The notes under the pieces are model-generated. The model saw nothing but the letters and a program-made list of their open reading frames with translations, was not told the DNA's origin and did no database searches. Below, piece by piece: positions 53,501 to 60,560 of a DNA stretch of 64,000 nt. The DNA is from Capitulum mitella (Eukaryota; Arthropoda; Thecostraca; Pollicipedomorpha; Pollicipedidae). The stretch lies in the NCBI GenBank assembly GCA_030062745.1, contig CP099844.1:18786596-18850595 (forward strand). Direction: 5' to 3'. The position numbers and the translations under genes were made by a program. Position 1 is the stretch's first letter. Every line of letters begins with the position of its first letter.

Positions 53501-54983
53501 AAGAGATGGAGGCTCATTGATTGGAACAAGTTTGAACCTATGGTGTATGAAGACCTGGAGCCAGCAGTGGCCGCGACGTTTTTCTCTTCCAATGATCGTT
53601 TCGTTGCCTTCTGCCGTGAGAAGCTCGCCGAAATCCAGCCTAGCGATGATTATCGTTGGTTCTTTGAGGTCTCGATTATCCCCTTTGCTCAAGAGCCTCC
53701 ACGTGGAATCAAGTTCCCCAGCCAGGTGCTCTCCAACGTGCCAGATAGATGGTTCCATCGCGCCAGATGGATGGGGCGCATAATCTGCGGGATCAAGATC
53801 TTCTTGCTTTGCCATCAGTTCTGCGTGACTCTCAGTGGATTGGGAGCACTCAAGCGCTTCGTCTCTTTCATGGTTGTTTTGTACGTCAGTGCATGGTTCT
53901 GCTCTTCATCGGCGGTCAGCGCTTCCGTGCACGACCTGGCCGTTCTGCAAAGCCTGATGTGAATGCTGAAATTTCGAAGGGGATCTCCAAGGAGTTTGCC
54001 GATCACCTATTTTCTATTATGACATTATAGTCGACATATGATTTATTATAACAATCACCTATTACGGTGCCCCAGCGAAGAACTGGCTGGTGTGTCGTTC
54101 TTCGACGAGGGCGTGCCGTGTGAGATGAAGACGAGGATGATCGCGGCACTCCAGGAACAGGGATCGGAGAGTCCTCCCAGCGAGCGCAAGTGGATCTCGC
54201 AGAAAAGGAGGTTCTCGTCCCAGGCAGATCATCGTCGACTTCATTACCGCAAAGTCGGTGGGCAACCTGAAAGCCTACGGCAGCAACATGGACTTCCTTG
54301 CCGCCGATACCGCTGATTGGGAGACAGCACCTCGTTTCACGAACGCTAAGGAAGTCCTGTGCGGGATCGCGGTAGTTAACGACTTCGCCGAACGAGCTGT
54401 GGCTCTTATCCAAGTATACAACAAGGCACTGACGAAGGATGAAGGGAAAAAGCAGTACCTGCTGCAAGTCGTCGAATAGCATCGTCGCCAGAACTCCGAG
54501 ACCACTAAGAGGACTGAAGTATCATTCCCACCTAAGCCACACTGCTGCCGACAGGGCCAGTGACCTATGACCTGAGACAGAATGCGAAGTGTCTTTCGAT
54601 CCAGTGTGTCAAAAGGAGTACTATGATGTGCATTTTATGCATATCGTGCGCATGGTTTAAAAAACTGAAGCACAAAACACGTTTGGGGGCATTTCAGACA
54701 CATCTCTCCCTGAGCGAATGTCCCAGGGATCACAAGTCCGTGGAGAATGAGTTCTTGCTGGGGATAAATGAAATGGTGTTCTTTGAATTTAATGGGCTCG
54801 GAATGAACAAAAGCCGGCGCGAATTTCATCGAAATAAAATAAAATCCAGCACAAACGACATACAGTCTTCGTGTGAAAGTGCTTAAGAGTGCTGGACCAA
54901 GGTCATATTTTGCACACATGGTTTCCTCCAAAAGACATATCAGTTAATGACAGAGCGCTGTGGAAGTGTTCATCGTAATTCGC

Positions 54984-55049
<66 letters not shown>

Positions 55050-58000
55050 CTTTCCGTAGGAAATATTATATTAAAAAGAAAAAAATATAGAAAAAAAAAA
55101 AAAAAAAGGGTCAGCCAACGCGTCTCGTTCGCAGAATCGCCCCCGCAGTCATTTTTCCTTAAAATAGGCCCTGCAGTAAAACCTTGACTTTTGCTGTTCC
55201 ATCTCCATGGTTTTGTGCATCCCAGGTGCATTTTTCCTCTGCTTCGCCAACATGGCATAGCCCATTCTGCAGATCATGACAAGTGTTGACTACATCTCAT
55301 TTGGCCGTAGCCAAGGCAAGTATTTCACAAATGCCTTTTTGGGGGGGGGTGGTCTCATGCCAACCGACGTCTCGTTTGTGCAGAATTGCCCCCCGCATGT
55401 CATTTTTCCTAAAATAGGCCCTTAACATCTTTTCCCCACCCCCCCCGTCGTTTTCCCACGTTGGTTTTTAAGTTGAAGGAATTTTTTAAGAAAACCCAGC
55501 CAACCAAGCATAAAACAAAACAAAACACACTCCTGGTGTTTTTTCCGGCCAATAAGTTTAAAAACAGGAAAAAAAAAAAAAGCCCCCGGGGGAAAAAATT
55601 AAGGGAAAAAAAAAAATTTTCTTAAAAAAATGCCTTTATAGGAAAGAGCAACACAACAAAAAGAAAAGAGACAAAATTTTTTAAAGAAGAGATAAAAAAA
55701 AAAAATAAAGTAAGCAATTAGGAAGAATTAGAAAAAAACAACTTTAAACTCCACCCCAAACGAAAAGGTAAAAAAAAAAAAATAAAACACGAAAACACAA
55801 CACAAAAAAGACGGAATGAAAAAAAATTAAAAAAAAAAGCAAAAAATTTCAAAAAAAAAGAAAAAAAGTTCAGTAGGACGCGTGGCCAGTACCGAGCTGT
55901 CATCAAAGGCAAATACTAATGCCACCCCAGAAACTGACAAGGAGAGGGAATTTCGGGATAGCTTAAAAGATCTCTTTGACACTGGCCATATCGGTGTCAT
56001 GAAGATCATCAGAATCCAAGAGGACAGAGACTTCCTTTAACCCTATTCACGTAGGGCTAGACGGTATGGTCGATTCCCGGCAGCGGGGGGGGGGCGGATT
56101 GCCCCCCCCTGACATCTCGAGAACTACAAATCCGATTACATCGCAACAAACGGTAATGGATTGGCCATGACGTGAACTACATATTTATAGAAAGAAATTT
56201 TCAAAATTTTGAAAGGTGTGGATACAGGGGGGCAAAAATGTCAAAATAGGGGGTATTTTTGGACTTCTTACAACTCCGTTCTTTATGGACTAATTTCGAT
56301 GAAACTGGCATGAATCGAGATATTATGGATAGGACTTTTACCATTGGTACACACATCTGAGATTTTGAGAAAATTCATGGGCGTTCACAGGGTTTCTAAA
56401 ATAGGAGGATTAGTTTTCCAACAACTGAATGAACAAAAAAGGCAAAAACACTTTTTTGACTTCTGCTAGTCATGTTATGCTAAAGAAGTACAAATCGCAT
56501 TACAATGTTTGTATAATGTTAGCATAGACGGTGCCAGGGACATGAAAAAGGGGTGTCATGGTCATGGTTCTTAAGATCAGCTTGTGACCTTTCACCTTAA
56601 ATGACCTCCAATGACCTTAGAGTGATTTGGATTGATCTCGTGTGCATTTAGTACTATCTGTAAACGTTTTCAATCATTTGAATTCAATCTATTTCAAAAA
56701 ATTCATTCCATGGCTATTGCGATATAGGGTACGCGCACTGACATTTTATATCATAACTCCGTGACCCGACCTGATATCAAGCTGAAACTTGATACACAAG
56801 TAGAGAGCGTCTTTTTACGTTATATATATTCCGGGGTTGGCATTTGAAAAAAACAGCACCGAAATTATTGCAATAAAACCAAATTTTGACTTTTGACCTT
56901 GACCTGGCCTTGTAAAATGACCTCAGACGAGCAAAGTTATATCTGCACATTGCCCAACTATTAAGCTATACATCCATATAAAGTTTTAAGTTCTATCTTA
57001 AAAACACTGTTTTGGGCAGACATTTTCCTTTTATCCTCAACATGGTCAAAAATGGCCTGAGGTGTCTCCCAAAAACGTTGCCTGGCTCCGCTCCTGAGCA
57101 AAAAAGAATTTTGAAATTTTGTCACAGCACGTAGAACGAATAGCTAGGAAAAGTCACCAAGTTTCGTAAGGCTGCATCAAAAAGCCTAGAATTGGCAAGC
57201 AAAAAACCCGAGGGGGGCGAATTCAGCCCCCCCCCCCCCTCCCACCTGCCGGGAATAGGCTTAAGCCTAACGGGAGCCAGGCCGCCGAAGCCTTATAGTC
57301 AGAGTCAATAAGCTTCTTCCGGGAAAGGAGGAGCGAGCTCTTCAACGACAATAGCAGGCTCCAGAAGGGGCGCGCCGTCAGACTGAAGAGTAAGCCGTAC
57401 AGGAGGCGATTGCCCATTTGGAATGCTCGTCTACCAACATCCAACAAGTCTTCGACGAGGACGTGCAGAGTGAGATCAAGAGGAGGATAGCCGCGACACT
57501 CAGGGAAAAGGGAATGCAAGTGAATTTAGCAAAGTAGCAAAGTAGGTTCTCGCAAGTAAGACCATCGTGGACATCATCACGGCAATGTCGGTGGGAATCC
57601 TAAAGAACTACGGAGTCAACACGGACCTCCTTGCCGTTGATCCCGCTGATTGGGAGACAGCACCTAGCTTCGAGGACGCCGAGGAAGTCTGGCGCGGGAT
57701 CGCAGTGGTGAACGACTTTGCCGAGCAAGGTGTGTCACTTATCCAAGCCTACAGCGAGGTACTGATGAAGCATGAAAGGCAAAAGCAGTACCTGCTGCAA
57801 TTCGTCGAATGAGACCGTCGCCAGTACCCCCAGGACACAAAGGGAGCTACTGTGTCATTCCCTCCTAAGTCATACTGCTGCCGACAGAGTCAATGACCTA
57901 TGACCTGAGACGGGACTGTGTGTCAATAGGAGTGTCATTATGTACATTTTATGTATATCGTGTTCACGGATGAAAAAACTGGAGCATAACACATGTTTGA

Positions 58001-58440
58001 AGTCATTTTAGACTTACTTTACTTTGAACGAACGTCTCAGGGATCACAAGTCCATGGAGGATGTGTTTTTGATGGGAATAAATGAAATAATGTTCTTTGG
58101 CTATGATGGGTTTGGAATATACAGACTTCTGCGCAAATTCCATCAAAGTCGGGCAAAATCTAGCAGAAGACTTCACGCCCGTCCTGTATGGCCGGCGACG
58201 TTCAGCCCTCGTGTTACAGTGGTTAAGAGTGTTGAATTAAGGCCATATTCCACACGCATTATTTCCCCCTAAAGACGCATCAATTAGAGAGAAAGCACTC
58301 TAGGAAAGTCTTCATCGTAATTCGTCCATAGTTTTAGGAACCATCCGAATGAATATAGACAAACACACACACAAGAACACATACGCACACACACACATAT
58401 GTATTTATATGTTACAGATCATATATATACATATATATAT

Positions 58441-58478
<38 letters not shown>

Positions 58479-60159
58479 CAAAAGAAAGGGAAAATTCAAC
58501 AGTGAGAACGGAAATGGCGGGGAAAGGTGTGCTCTCGACCTGAACTCTTCGTTCGTGGAGTTGCCCTCCCCCGTCATTTTTCCTTAAAATAGGTCCTGCA
58601 ATTTGGCCCCGCCTGAGGTTTCCTGAAATGGGTCCCAAACAGTAGGGCGTAGCCACACCAAATCTGGCATACTATAAAAAAATGGACTAACAGAACGTCC
58701 CGTATTCAAAATTGTCAATGTCGTTCAAGCTTACTGAGCTAGTCCTCGCGAATACAGCGAGGGAAGGGAGGAGTGTGGGGGGTGCAATTCCCCGATGTTT
58801 TTCGCAAGTTGCAACGGAACGCTCTGAAATTGCGCAAAGGTGAGGTCTGGAACTTCTTTACATAATGCTTGAAAACGTAAAGTCACCACCTAACAAGTCA
58901 CTGGCAAATGACACCTTCCCGAAGGCATCTCACGGAGAAACAACGTTACGGCGGCGGTCTTCATTGGAAACCAGTCGTTTTAAGTACTTTGCGGTACTCA
59001 GTCTGTGACGTAAGTGACCTTCGCACTGTAGCCCGTTTTCGGACCAAGGTAGTCTTAAGATTCGGAAACGTTGATCTTCATCGAAATAGTAGTTCGAGTC
59101 CTTCATCGCCCTCGGAAACCGATCTGGATCACTGAAGGTTACGTTTTATAGAATTTAACGAGACCAAAATCCGATGGCGCAACCCCCTTTAATGCCGCAT
59201 GTAAGGTGACTTTGTGGTCGAAGAGAATCAAACTGGGTATCATCGTGTAGCTAAAAGATCAAAATACGCACTCGTTTTTATTATGTCGCTCCATCGCTTC
59301 AGCTTTTGAAATGGCTGGGGGTCGTACAACCCCTTCCTTGCTCTCGAAGGTGGCCAAATAGAAAACACTGACGAGGGCTAAAACGGGTCAGAGTCATGTC
59401 ATGGGTCTAAGAAAGGGCCAGTTGCAAGGATAAACTTCAAACTGTTGCCAAGCATAACACTTCAATATATGTGAATGCATATATAATTAACTAATAAAAT
59501 CACGACAGTCATTTCGTTGACTTCAGATTAGGACAGGAGGTCAGGTAAAGGTAAAGAGTCAAAAATCGTTTTTAGATAGAGAACTTTTTTCTAATCATTT
59601 CAGCCCAAAAACCGAACATGAATAAAAGGCCGTACTTTACCGATGTACCAAGTTTTAAGTCGACATCCCGCTAGGTAATGGGTGAGGGAAACCCCTAAAA
59701 AGATAAAAGCCATCCCGAAAAACCCGATGTGGTTCATAATGACATCCAAATTTCTTCTGAAATACGCATGTTTTTACTTATGAAACGTCTGCTGTACATT
59801 TACCTGCATGCACATGCTACGCAAATACTTAAACGTCTCAACTGGCATGGAAGGGACACAACGGGCAACGATAGGTTCTGGCTTTGCAGTGCACATTGAG
59901 ACATTCATAGGTTTCCATTATTCAATACGACGGCACTGGAACAGCATGTAATTTTCAGTGCCTGGACTGGCAAAACCTTACGTGTAATTGCAGATGTTCC
60001 CATCAAAGCTGCATCCAGTTATAAACTGGCTAGCCTCGACTCCAGCTGCCCTTATCTCCTTTAAGGAGGGGGTGAAGACGTCAGGAATCTCGCTGCCATC
60101 GATGGTCTTCATGGCGCGGAGCACTGTTCTGAAGTCGCTGGTGGTTGCGTTGTGGAAAT
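21059..60159 (-). CDS. DEG/ENaC (pickpocket-like) sodium channel subunit; eight exons, N-terminal exons outside window
   Basis: DEG/ENaC channels are trimeric cation channels with two membrane helices and a large Cys-rich extracellular domain. Exons found: join(59982-60159, 50030-50177, 48291-48458, 37396-37485, 36369-36492, 24999-25074, 22416-22497, 21059-21238), complement. Every one has GT-AG borders and phases agree at each junction. Hallmarks in order: CSFDGNICNY; GVYGNCFTFNSV; YGLRLQLNISLAEYV; VRITIHHPQQVPVP; RVPRPHGDC; a run of Cys (ESCENLCLEKRVRKRCECI, EPCPCVRRPC); and the second membrane helix with GGSFGLFVGLS, which contains the Gly-x-Ser selectivity-filter motif. The cytoplasmic N-terminus and first helix are absent and probably lie beyond 64 kb. 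The C-terminal tail after the helix is only about 26 residues. The segment between PCPCVRRPC and EVVDVHVFMN is about 20 residues shorter than usual, so one in-phase exon was probably missed. Introns are 0.8-11 kb and full of transposons. No break was seen in any exon. Confidence 0.9.
22416..22497 (-). CDS. DEG/ENaC exon: palm strand before second membrane helix
   Basis: 82 bases; acceptor gactctttcag (phase 2 in), donor ACG|GTTAGT (phase 0 out). It encodes NEVVDVHVFMNTLSATVVNE and IPSYT, comparable with the NLxxLNIYFxxLxxxxxxxxPxYx stretch of the family. It is less conserved than the other exons, but its phase fits on both sides. Confidence 0.72.
23664..24492. repeat. Two clusters of GTTCGCGAAC-type palindromes flanking about 600 bp
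   Basis: At 23664-23771 and again at 24381-24492 the sequence is packed with TGTTCG, CGAACA and the palindromes GTTCGCGAAC or TGTTCATGAACA. The clusters have similar length and word order (gttcgtttg.gttcgtt.., then cgcgaacacgc.ctgttc..). They could be subterminal repeats at the two ends of a non-autonomous element inside the channel gene's intron. No target duplication was identified. Confidence 0.45.
24999..25074 (-). CDS. DEG/ENaC exon: second Cys-rich segment
   Basis: 76 bases; acceptor ttttttctgcag (phase 1 in), donor AA|GTGAGT (phase 2 out). It encodes TCMAKIRLSFLSGAEPCPC followed by VRRPC. Both phases fit the neighbours exactly. The motif C-x-C-x4-C corresponds to the CxCxPxC block before the second membrane helix. 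Confidence 0.8.
26162..26370 (+). mobile_element. TTAA family 1, copy D (truncated left end)
   Basis: It begins TTAACCGGCGGACAATTG, continues with the G/C hairpin and CCCCCCTCCAACTCGCGAAC, and matches copy A through CGCCCTATATATG. Homology stops near 26370. Confidence 0.65.
26658..26702. repeat. (AT)n microsatellite
   Basis: An uninterrupted AT dinucleotide run of about 45 bases within a channel-gene intron. Confidence 0.97.
27538..28837 (+). mobile_element. TTAA family 1, copy B (complete)
   Basis: It starts TTAACCTCGCGTCCGACTGG and ends AATCGGGGCCGGCTTAA, with TTAA on both sides. Internal order matches copy A: hairpin, GTTGGTCGCACGATAA-type block, GCCATTTACGCCCTAT, direct AGGTC words, and a right-end hairpin. 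About 1.3 kb, non-coding. Confidence 0.72.
29478..29552 (-). repeat. G/C-rich GGCGTAGGAA-type repeat terminus
   Basis: The minus strand reads GGGGCGTAGGAACTTGGGGG followed by alternating G-runs. Related ends occur at about 26112-26128 and 47331-47362 (also GGCGTAGGAA beside a G/C run). This looks like one end of a dispersed element; the other end was not found. Confidence 0.35.
30580..32920 (+). pseudogene. pogo/Tigger-type transposase pseudogene with an intron and C-terminal zinc finger
   Basis: The start is MEKSTWKLADLDKA. A canonical intron (30669-31173: AG|GTGGGT ... cctttcag) joins AAARQYR to VARTTVHV, giving the helix-turn-helix expected in CENP-B/pogo transposases. Next comes the second DNA-binding part (FERHVADYIARMSERLYG, KWMRGFRKRHP, RKPEQTS) and the DDE domain: first Asp at YNDDE (near 31590), third near SSHLPQPSDV. 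The second position reads LGNHTSH where the family has LD-(N/G)-H-x-SH, so the catalytic Asp is lost. At least three frameshifts occur (about 31272, 31340 and at the T-run 32039-32050). A C-terminal PHD-like finger (CIMCGDG...WLQC...WSHC) lies at 32794-32920. It lies antisense inside a channel-gene intron. Terminal repeats were not identified. Confidence 0.75.
33480..34657 (-). mobile_element. TTAA family 1, copy C (minus orientation)
   Basis: It reads as the reverse complement of copies A and B. The element start lies at 34657 (TTAACCCGCGCCCGACTGG on the minus strand) with the block CGAACGGTTGGTCGC inside. The element end lies near 33480-33535, with a G/C hairpin and GGGTTTTTCC. The TTAA at the 33480 side is not intact. 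Confidence 0.7.
36369..36492 (-). CDS. DEG/ENaC exon: first Cys-rich segment
   Basis: 124 bases; acceptor tttgcccacag (phase 0 in), donor CAAG|GTGATG (phase 1 out). It encodes SCENLCLEKRVRKRCECI followed by MPDNSDERCNPTN. The spacing of Cys residues matches the thumb disulfide ladder of DEG/ENaC proteins. Confidence 0.88.
37396..37485 (-). CDS. DEG/ENaC exon: RVPRPHGDC block
   Basis: 30 codons, phase 0 at both ends; acceptor tttttttcgcag, donor GAG|GTGAGA. It encodes TEIHRVPRPHGDCVHDVEWN and APGTYSTE. The R-(L/V)-P-x-P-(Y/H)-G-x-C motif is a family signature; His in place of the usual Tyr is noted. Confidence 0.88.
38513..38570. repeat. (AT)n microsatellite
   Basis: An AT dinucleotide run of about 55 bases, slightly interrupted at its right end (ttatatatata). 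Confidence 0.96.
38866..39273. repeat. 31-bp degenerate minisatellite, about 13 copies
   Basis: The unit is close to CATCTGTGGACAGAGCAGTC plus ACAGAGGCAGG. Copies differ by 10-20% and a few by 1-2 bases in length. The array is in the channel gene's intron between the exons at 48291 and 37485. Frames reading through it (for example 39062-39319) are treated as artefacts. Confidence 0.85.
39775..40198 (-). other. G/C-rich open island, possible small secreted-protein exon
   Basis: Two overlapping minus-strand frames are open. One starts at 40098 with MRVVRHGPGVLALLLVWRSL, which resembles a signal peptide, and continues 107 residues to a stop at 39775. The other, from 40198, contains SSARPAPPVDVLRQWTQPTT with strongly G/C-ending codons like those of the TAF6 exons. 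I do not recognise either protein and cannot decide which, if any, is coded. The island stands out against A/T-rich surroundings inside a channel-gene intron on the same strand. Confidence 0.3.
40983..41525 (+). repeat. Tandem duplication, two units of about 275 bp
   Basis: Unit 1 starts CCTGAAATGCATTCTTGGG at 40983 and unit 2 starts CCTGAAATACATTCTTGGG at about 41261. Both contain CATGAAGGGYCAT, GGCAAAAAGGAGTC, AACCCCGTT and ATGATGATCCCTGG in the same order. Both are rich in AGGTCA words. Divergence is about 20-25%. Confidence 0.75.
42725..42835 (-). repeat. Short tandem array of TTCGTATCGCATTTC-type words
   Basis: About six variants of CTTCGTATCGCATTT and CTTCGTACG follow one another. The same words occur in the opposite orientation at 47755-47950. 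Confidence 0.6.
43230..46672 (+). pseudogene. Decayed APE-type non-LTR retrotransposon (CR1/jockey-like)
   Basis: A degraded ORF2 polyprotein. The apurinic endonuclease domain includes HNLDVLCVTEAWPSDPD, ARGGGVAILCRDG, VVGLVYRPPSDQ and FCLGSFNIDLLRQ (usual Asp of GDFN is Ser), about 43630-44345. A linker (PWLETSPDLRLLMQERDDAY, 44600-44690) leads to the reverse transcriptase domain: SSSRAVGHDSVP, FRPIS, TSIDLS*AFDSVNHDAL, HGVPQGSIVGPILY, and YADDTQLL near 45690. The C-terminal block FSYRAASSWNCLP is at about 46430. Several frameshifts and in-frame stops break it. The 3' end is a (CTGAA)n tail at 46648-46672, a simple-repeat tail as in CR1-like elements. The 5' edge and target duplication were not determined. 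It sits in the 37.5-48.3 kb channel-gene intron, in antisense. Confidence 0.85.
47755..47950 (+). repeat. Short tandem array of TACGAAGAAATGCG-type words
   Basis: About twelve copies of a 14-17-base word (ATACGAAGATTTGCG, TACGAAGAAATGCG, TACGAGGAAATGCG and variants). It is the reverse complement of the array at 42725-42835; a shorter piece occurs at about 47235-47270. Confidence 0.65.
48291..48458 (-). CDS. DEG/ENaC exon: YGLRLQLNI block
   Basis: 56 codons, phase 0 at both ends; acceptor ctcctgtacag, donor CGG|GTAAGG. It encodes YGLRLQLNISLAEYVSS and GVRITIHHPQQVPVPEDNG. These are typical of the DEG/ENaC beta-ball and palm region. Confidence 0.9.
48866..49660. repeat. Interspersed repeat, copy 1 (related copy at 58.7-59.4 kb)
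   Basis: It starts TTAACCCTCACCACGGGGGCG. Order and wording match 58690-59430, for example TTTTTGCAAGTTGC, CAAACTGGGTATCRTC and AAGRTGGCCAAATAG. Non-coding. The TTAACCC start suggests another TTAA-type non-autonomous element. Confidence 0.5.
50030..50177 (-). CDS. DEG/ENaC exon: GNCFTFN block
   Basis: 148 bases; acceptor ccctccag, donor AGG|GTAAGC. It encodes DFHEWQNGVYGNCFTFNSVF followed by a basic stretch ending RKTTHHGAR. Joining to YGLRLQ in the next exon is in phase 0. An earlier donor (AAAG|GTGACT) is present but would put the next exon out of frame, so the later one is preferred. Confidence 0.88.
52430..54479 (+). pseudogene. Broken transposase of unnamed family (D-D-CxxH-E), in the 4-kb transposon
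   Basis: Segments in successive frames: EMMKVWNKPRILTAPE (52424 on); FRDNLNNLFDLAF (52558); ALDRTKLNDRSGVHFLSATA (52928); MVHWDGKLLLT (53113); DNVVGMSFDNTSSNTGHVVG (53293); FACRHHIVELVAE (53395); LFKSFKKRWRLIDWNKFEPM (53481); FFDEGVPCEMKTRMIAALQE (54098); and, open to the stop at 54477-54479, AVVNDFAERAVALIQVYNKA and KQYLLQVVE. HWDGK, FDNTxSNTG, CRHH and NDFAER plausibly supply the two Asp, the C-x2-H and the Glu of an RNase H-fold transposase. I know similar unnamed proteins from other invertebrate genomes. At least five frameshifts or stops make this copy dead. Confidence 0.7.
54989..55046. repeat. (AT)n microsatellite inside the transposon 3' region
   Basis: About 29 AT dinucleotides. The second copy of the transposon has an (AT)n run at the matching place (58424-58477), so the seed of the repeat is an inherited part of the element. 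Confidence 0.95.
55424..55880. other. Low-complexity A-run/C-run stretch
   Basis: Dozens of A homopolymers of 6-15 bases and C-runs with little other content, ending abruptly where transposase homology resumes at about 55890. It may be poorly resolved assembly rather than true sequence. It hides the left end of the second transposon copy. Confidence 0.6.
56037..57264 (+). mobile_element. TTAA-flanked non-autonomous element, family 2
   Basis: TTAA at 56037-56040 and at 57261-57264. Ends are CCCTATTCACG on the left and, reversed, GCCTATTCCCGG on the right. G-run/C-run hairpins lie near both ends (56082-56107 and 57212-57240). Removing one TTAA plus the element restores a gapless match to the related transposon at about 52631-52656, so the borders are certain. 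1.22 kb, non-coding, rich in TGACCT words. The TTAA target and CCC start are piggyBac-like (inference). Confidence 0.88.
58424..58477. repeat. (AT)n microsatellite with (AC)n-rich left flank
   Basis: An AT-rich dinucleotide run interrupted by acatg, preceded by ACACAC stretches at 58361-58400. Confidence 0.9.
58690..59430. repeat. Interspersed repeat, copy 2 (related to 48866-49660)
   Basis: Colinear with copy 1 through TTTTTCGCAAGTTGC, the GTCACTG/CTTCCCGAAGGC area and GGTGGCCAAATAG, at perhaps 70-75% identity. Non-coding. Confidence 0.5.
59982..60159 (-). CDS. DEG/ENaC exon: extracellular domain up to CSFDGNIC
   Basis: 178 bases; acceptor cattatag (phase 1 in), donor AC|GTAAGG (phase 2 out). 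It encodes FHNATTSDFRTVLRAMKTID and GVEASQFITGCSFDGNICNY. The CSFxGxxC block precedes the family's GNCFTFN motif, which opens in the next exon. Confidence 0.85.
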
Positions 60160-60560
60160 CTATAATGAGGGGAGGCATAGCCCATCAATGCCCATCGAAC
60201 TACAAACACACGGACAAGCGGCCTGGCTCTAGCTGCAAAATAGACCTACCAAAAGGCGAAGCAGGAAAGATAAAAAAAATATGTCGGCTGAGGAAAACAA
60301 AAAGAGCACAGAGATAGAATGAAAAGAAGAGGATTGAAAAAAAACGAACAGCAAAGATCAACAATTAACAATGATGATAAAAGCCTACTGAAAAAATTAA
60401 AAAAAGAAAAGAACACAAATGACACAAAAGCAATAGTAGAGCCATGAAGGAAATCACTGATTAAGCCAGAACAGGATAATGATGCAACGTTTGTTTCATT
60501 CGTCCAAAATGTGCGTAAATGGGGCATTGCAGCCAACTGACAGAATCACTTTATTCTACA

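Larger units (their letters stand above)
51119..55173 (+). mobile_element. 4.05-kb DNA transposon with perfect 8-bp target duplication
   Basis: Left terminus CAGGGCCTATTTTAA at 51119 and its exact inverse at 55159-55173 give a 15-bp terminal inverted repeat. A G-run/C-run block lies just inside each end. It is flanked by CAGTAAAA on both sides (51111-51118 and 55174-55181), a perfect 8-bp target duplication. Inside, on the plus strand, lies a broken transposase (52430-54479), followed by 3' non-coding sequence with an (AT)n run. Eight-bp duplications and a CAGGG start are usual for hAT-type elements, but the transposase lacks the hAT C-terminal motif I would expect. I leave the superfamily open. 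Confidence 0.88.
50501..55423 (+). mobile_element. Older, internally deleted member of the 8-bp-TSD transposon family, split by a younger insertion
   Basis: The left end CAGGGCCTATTTTAGCATG is at 50501 and the right end TTTTTCCTAAAATAGGCCCT at about 55423. The element is interrupted at 51119-55173. Its pieces (50640-51118 and 55182-55330) are colinear with 51240-51890 of the inserted relative. The original was therefore about 0.86 kb, non-coding, and shared the family's 5' non-coding region. No convincing target duplication was seen around the outer copy. Confidence 0.7.
55890..58598 (+). mobile_element. Second, decayed copy of the transposon, interrupted by a TTAA element
   Basis: It resumes at PETDKEREFRDSLKDLFDTGH (about 55920-55985), is split at 56037-57264, and continues with RRSELFNDNSR. 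It jumps by internal deletion to VFDEDVQSEIKRRIAATLRE and then AVVNDFAEQGVSLIQAYSE, stopping at 57810-57812. The 3' non-coding part matches that of the first copy (ACTGCTGCCGACAG, GACCTATGACCTGAGAC). The right terminus TTTTTCCTTAAAATAGGTCC ends at 58598 (one change in the inverted repeat). Confidence 0.75.

Noticed and set aside
54960-55258. Open frames running through the (AT)n microsatellites
   Set aside because: Ile-Tyr repeats are a trivial translation of (AT)n.
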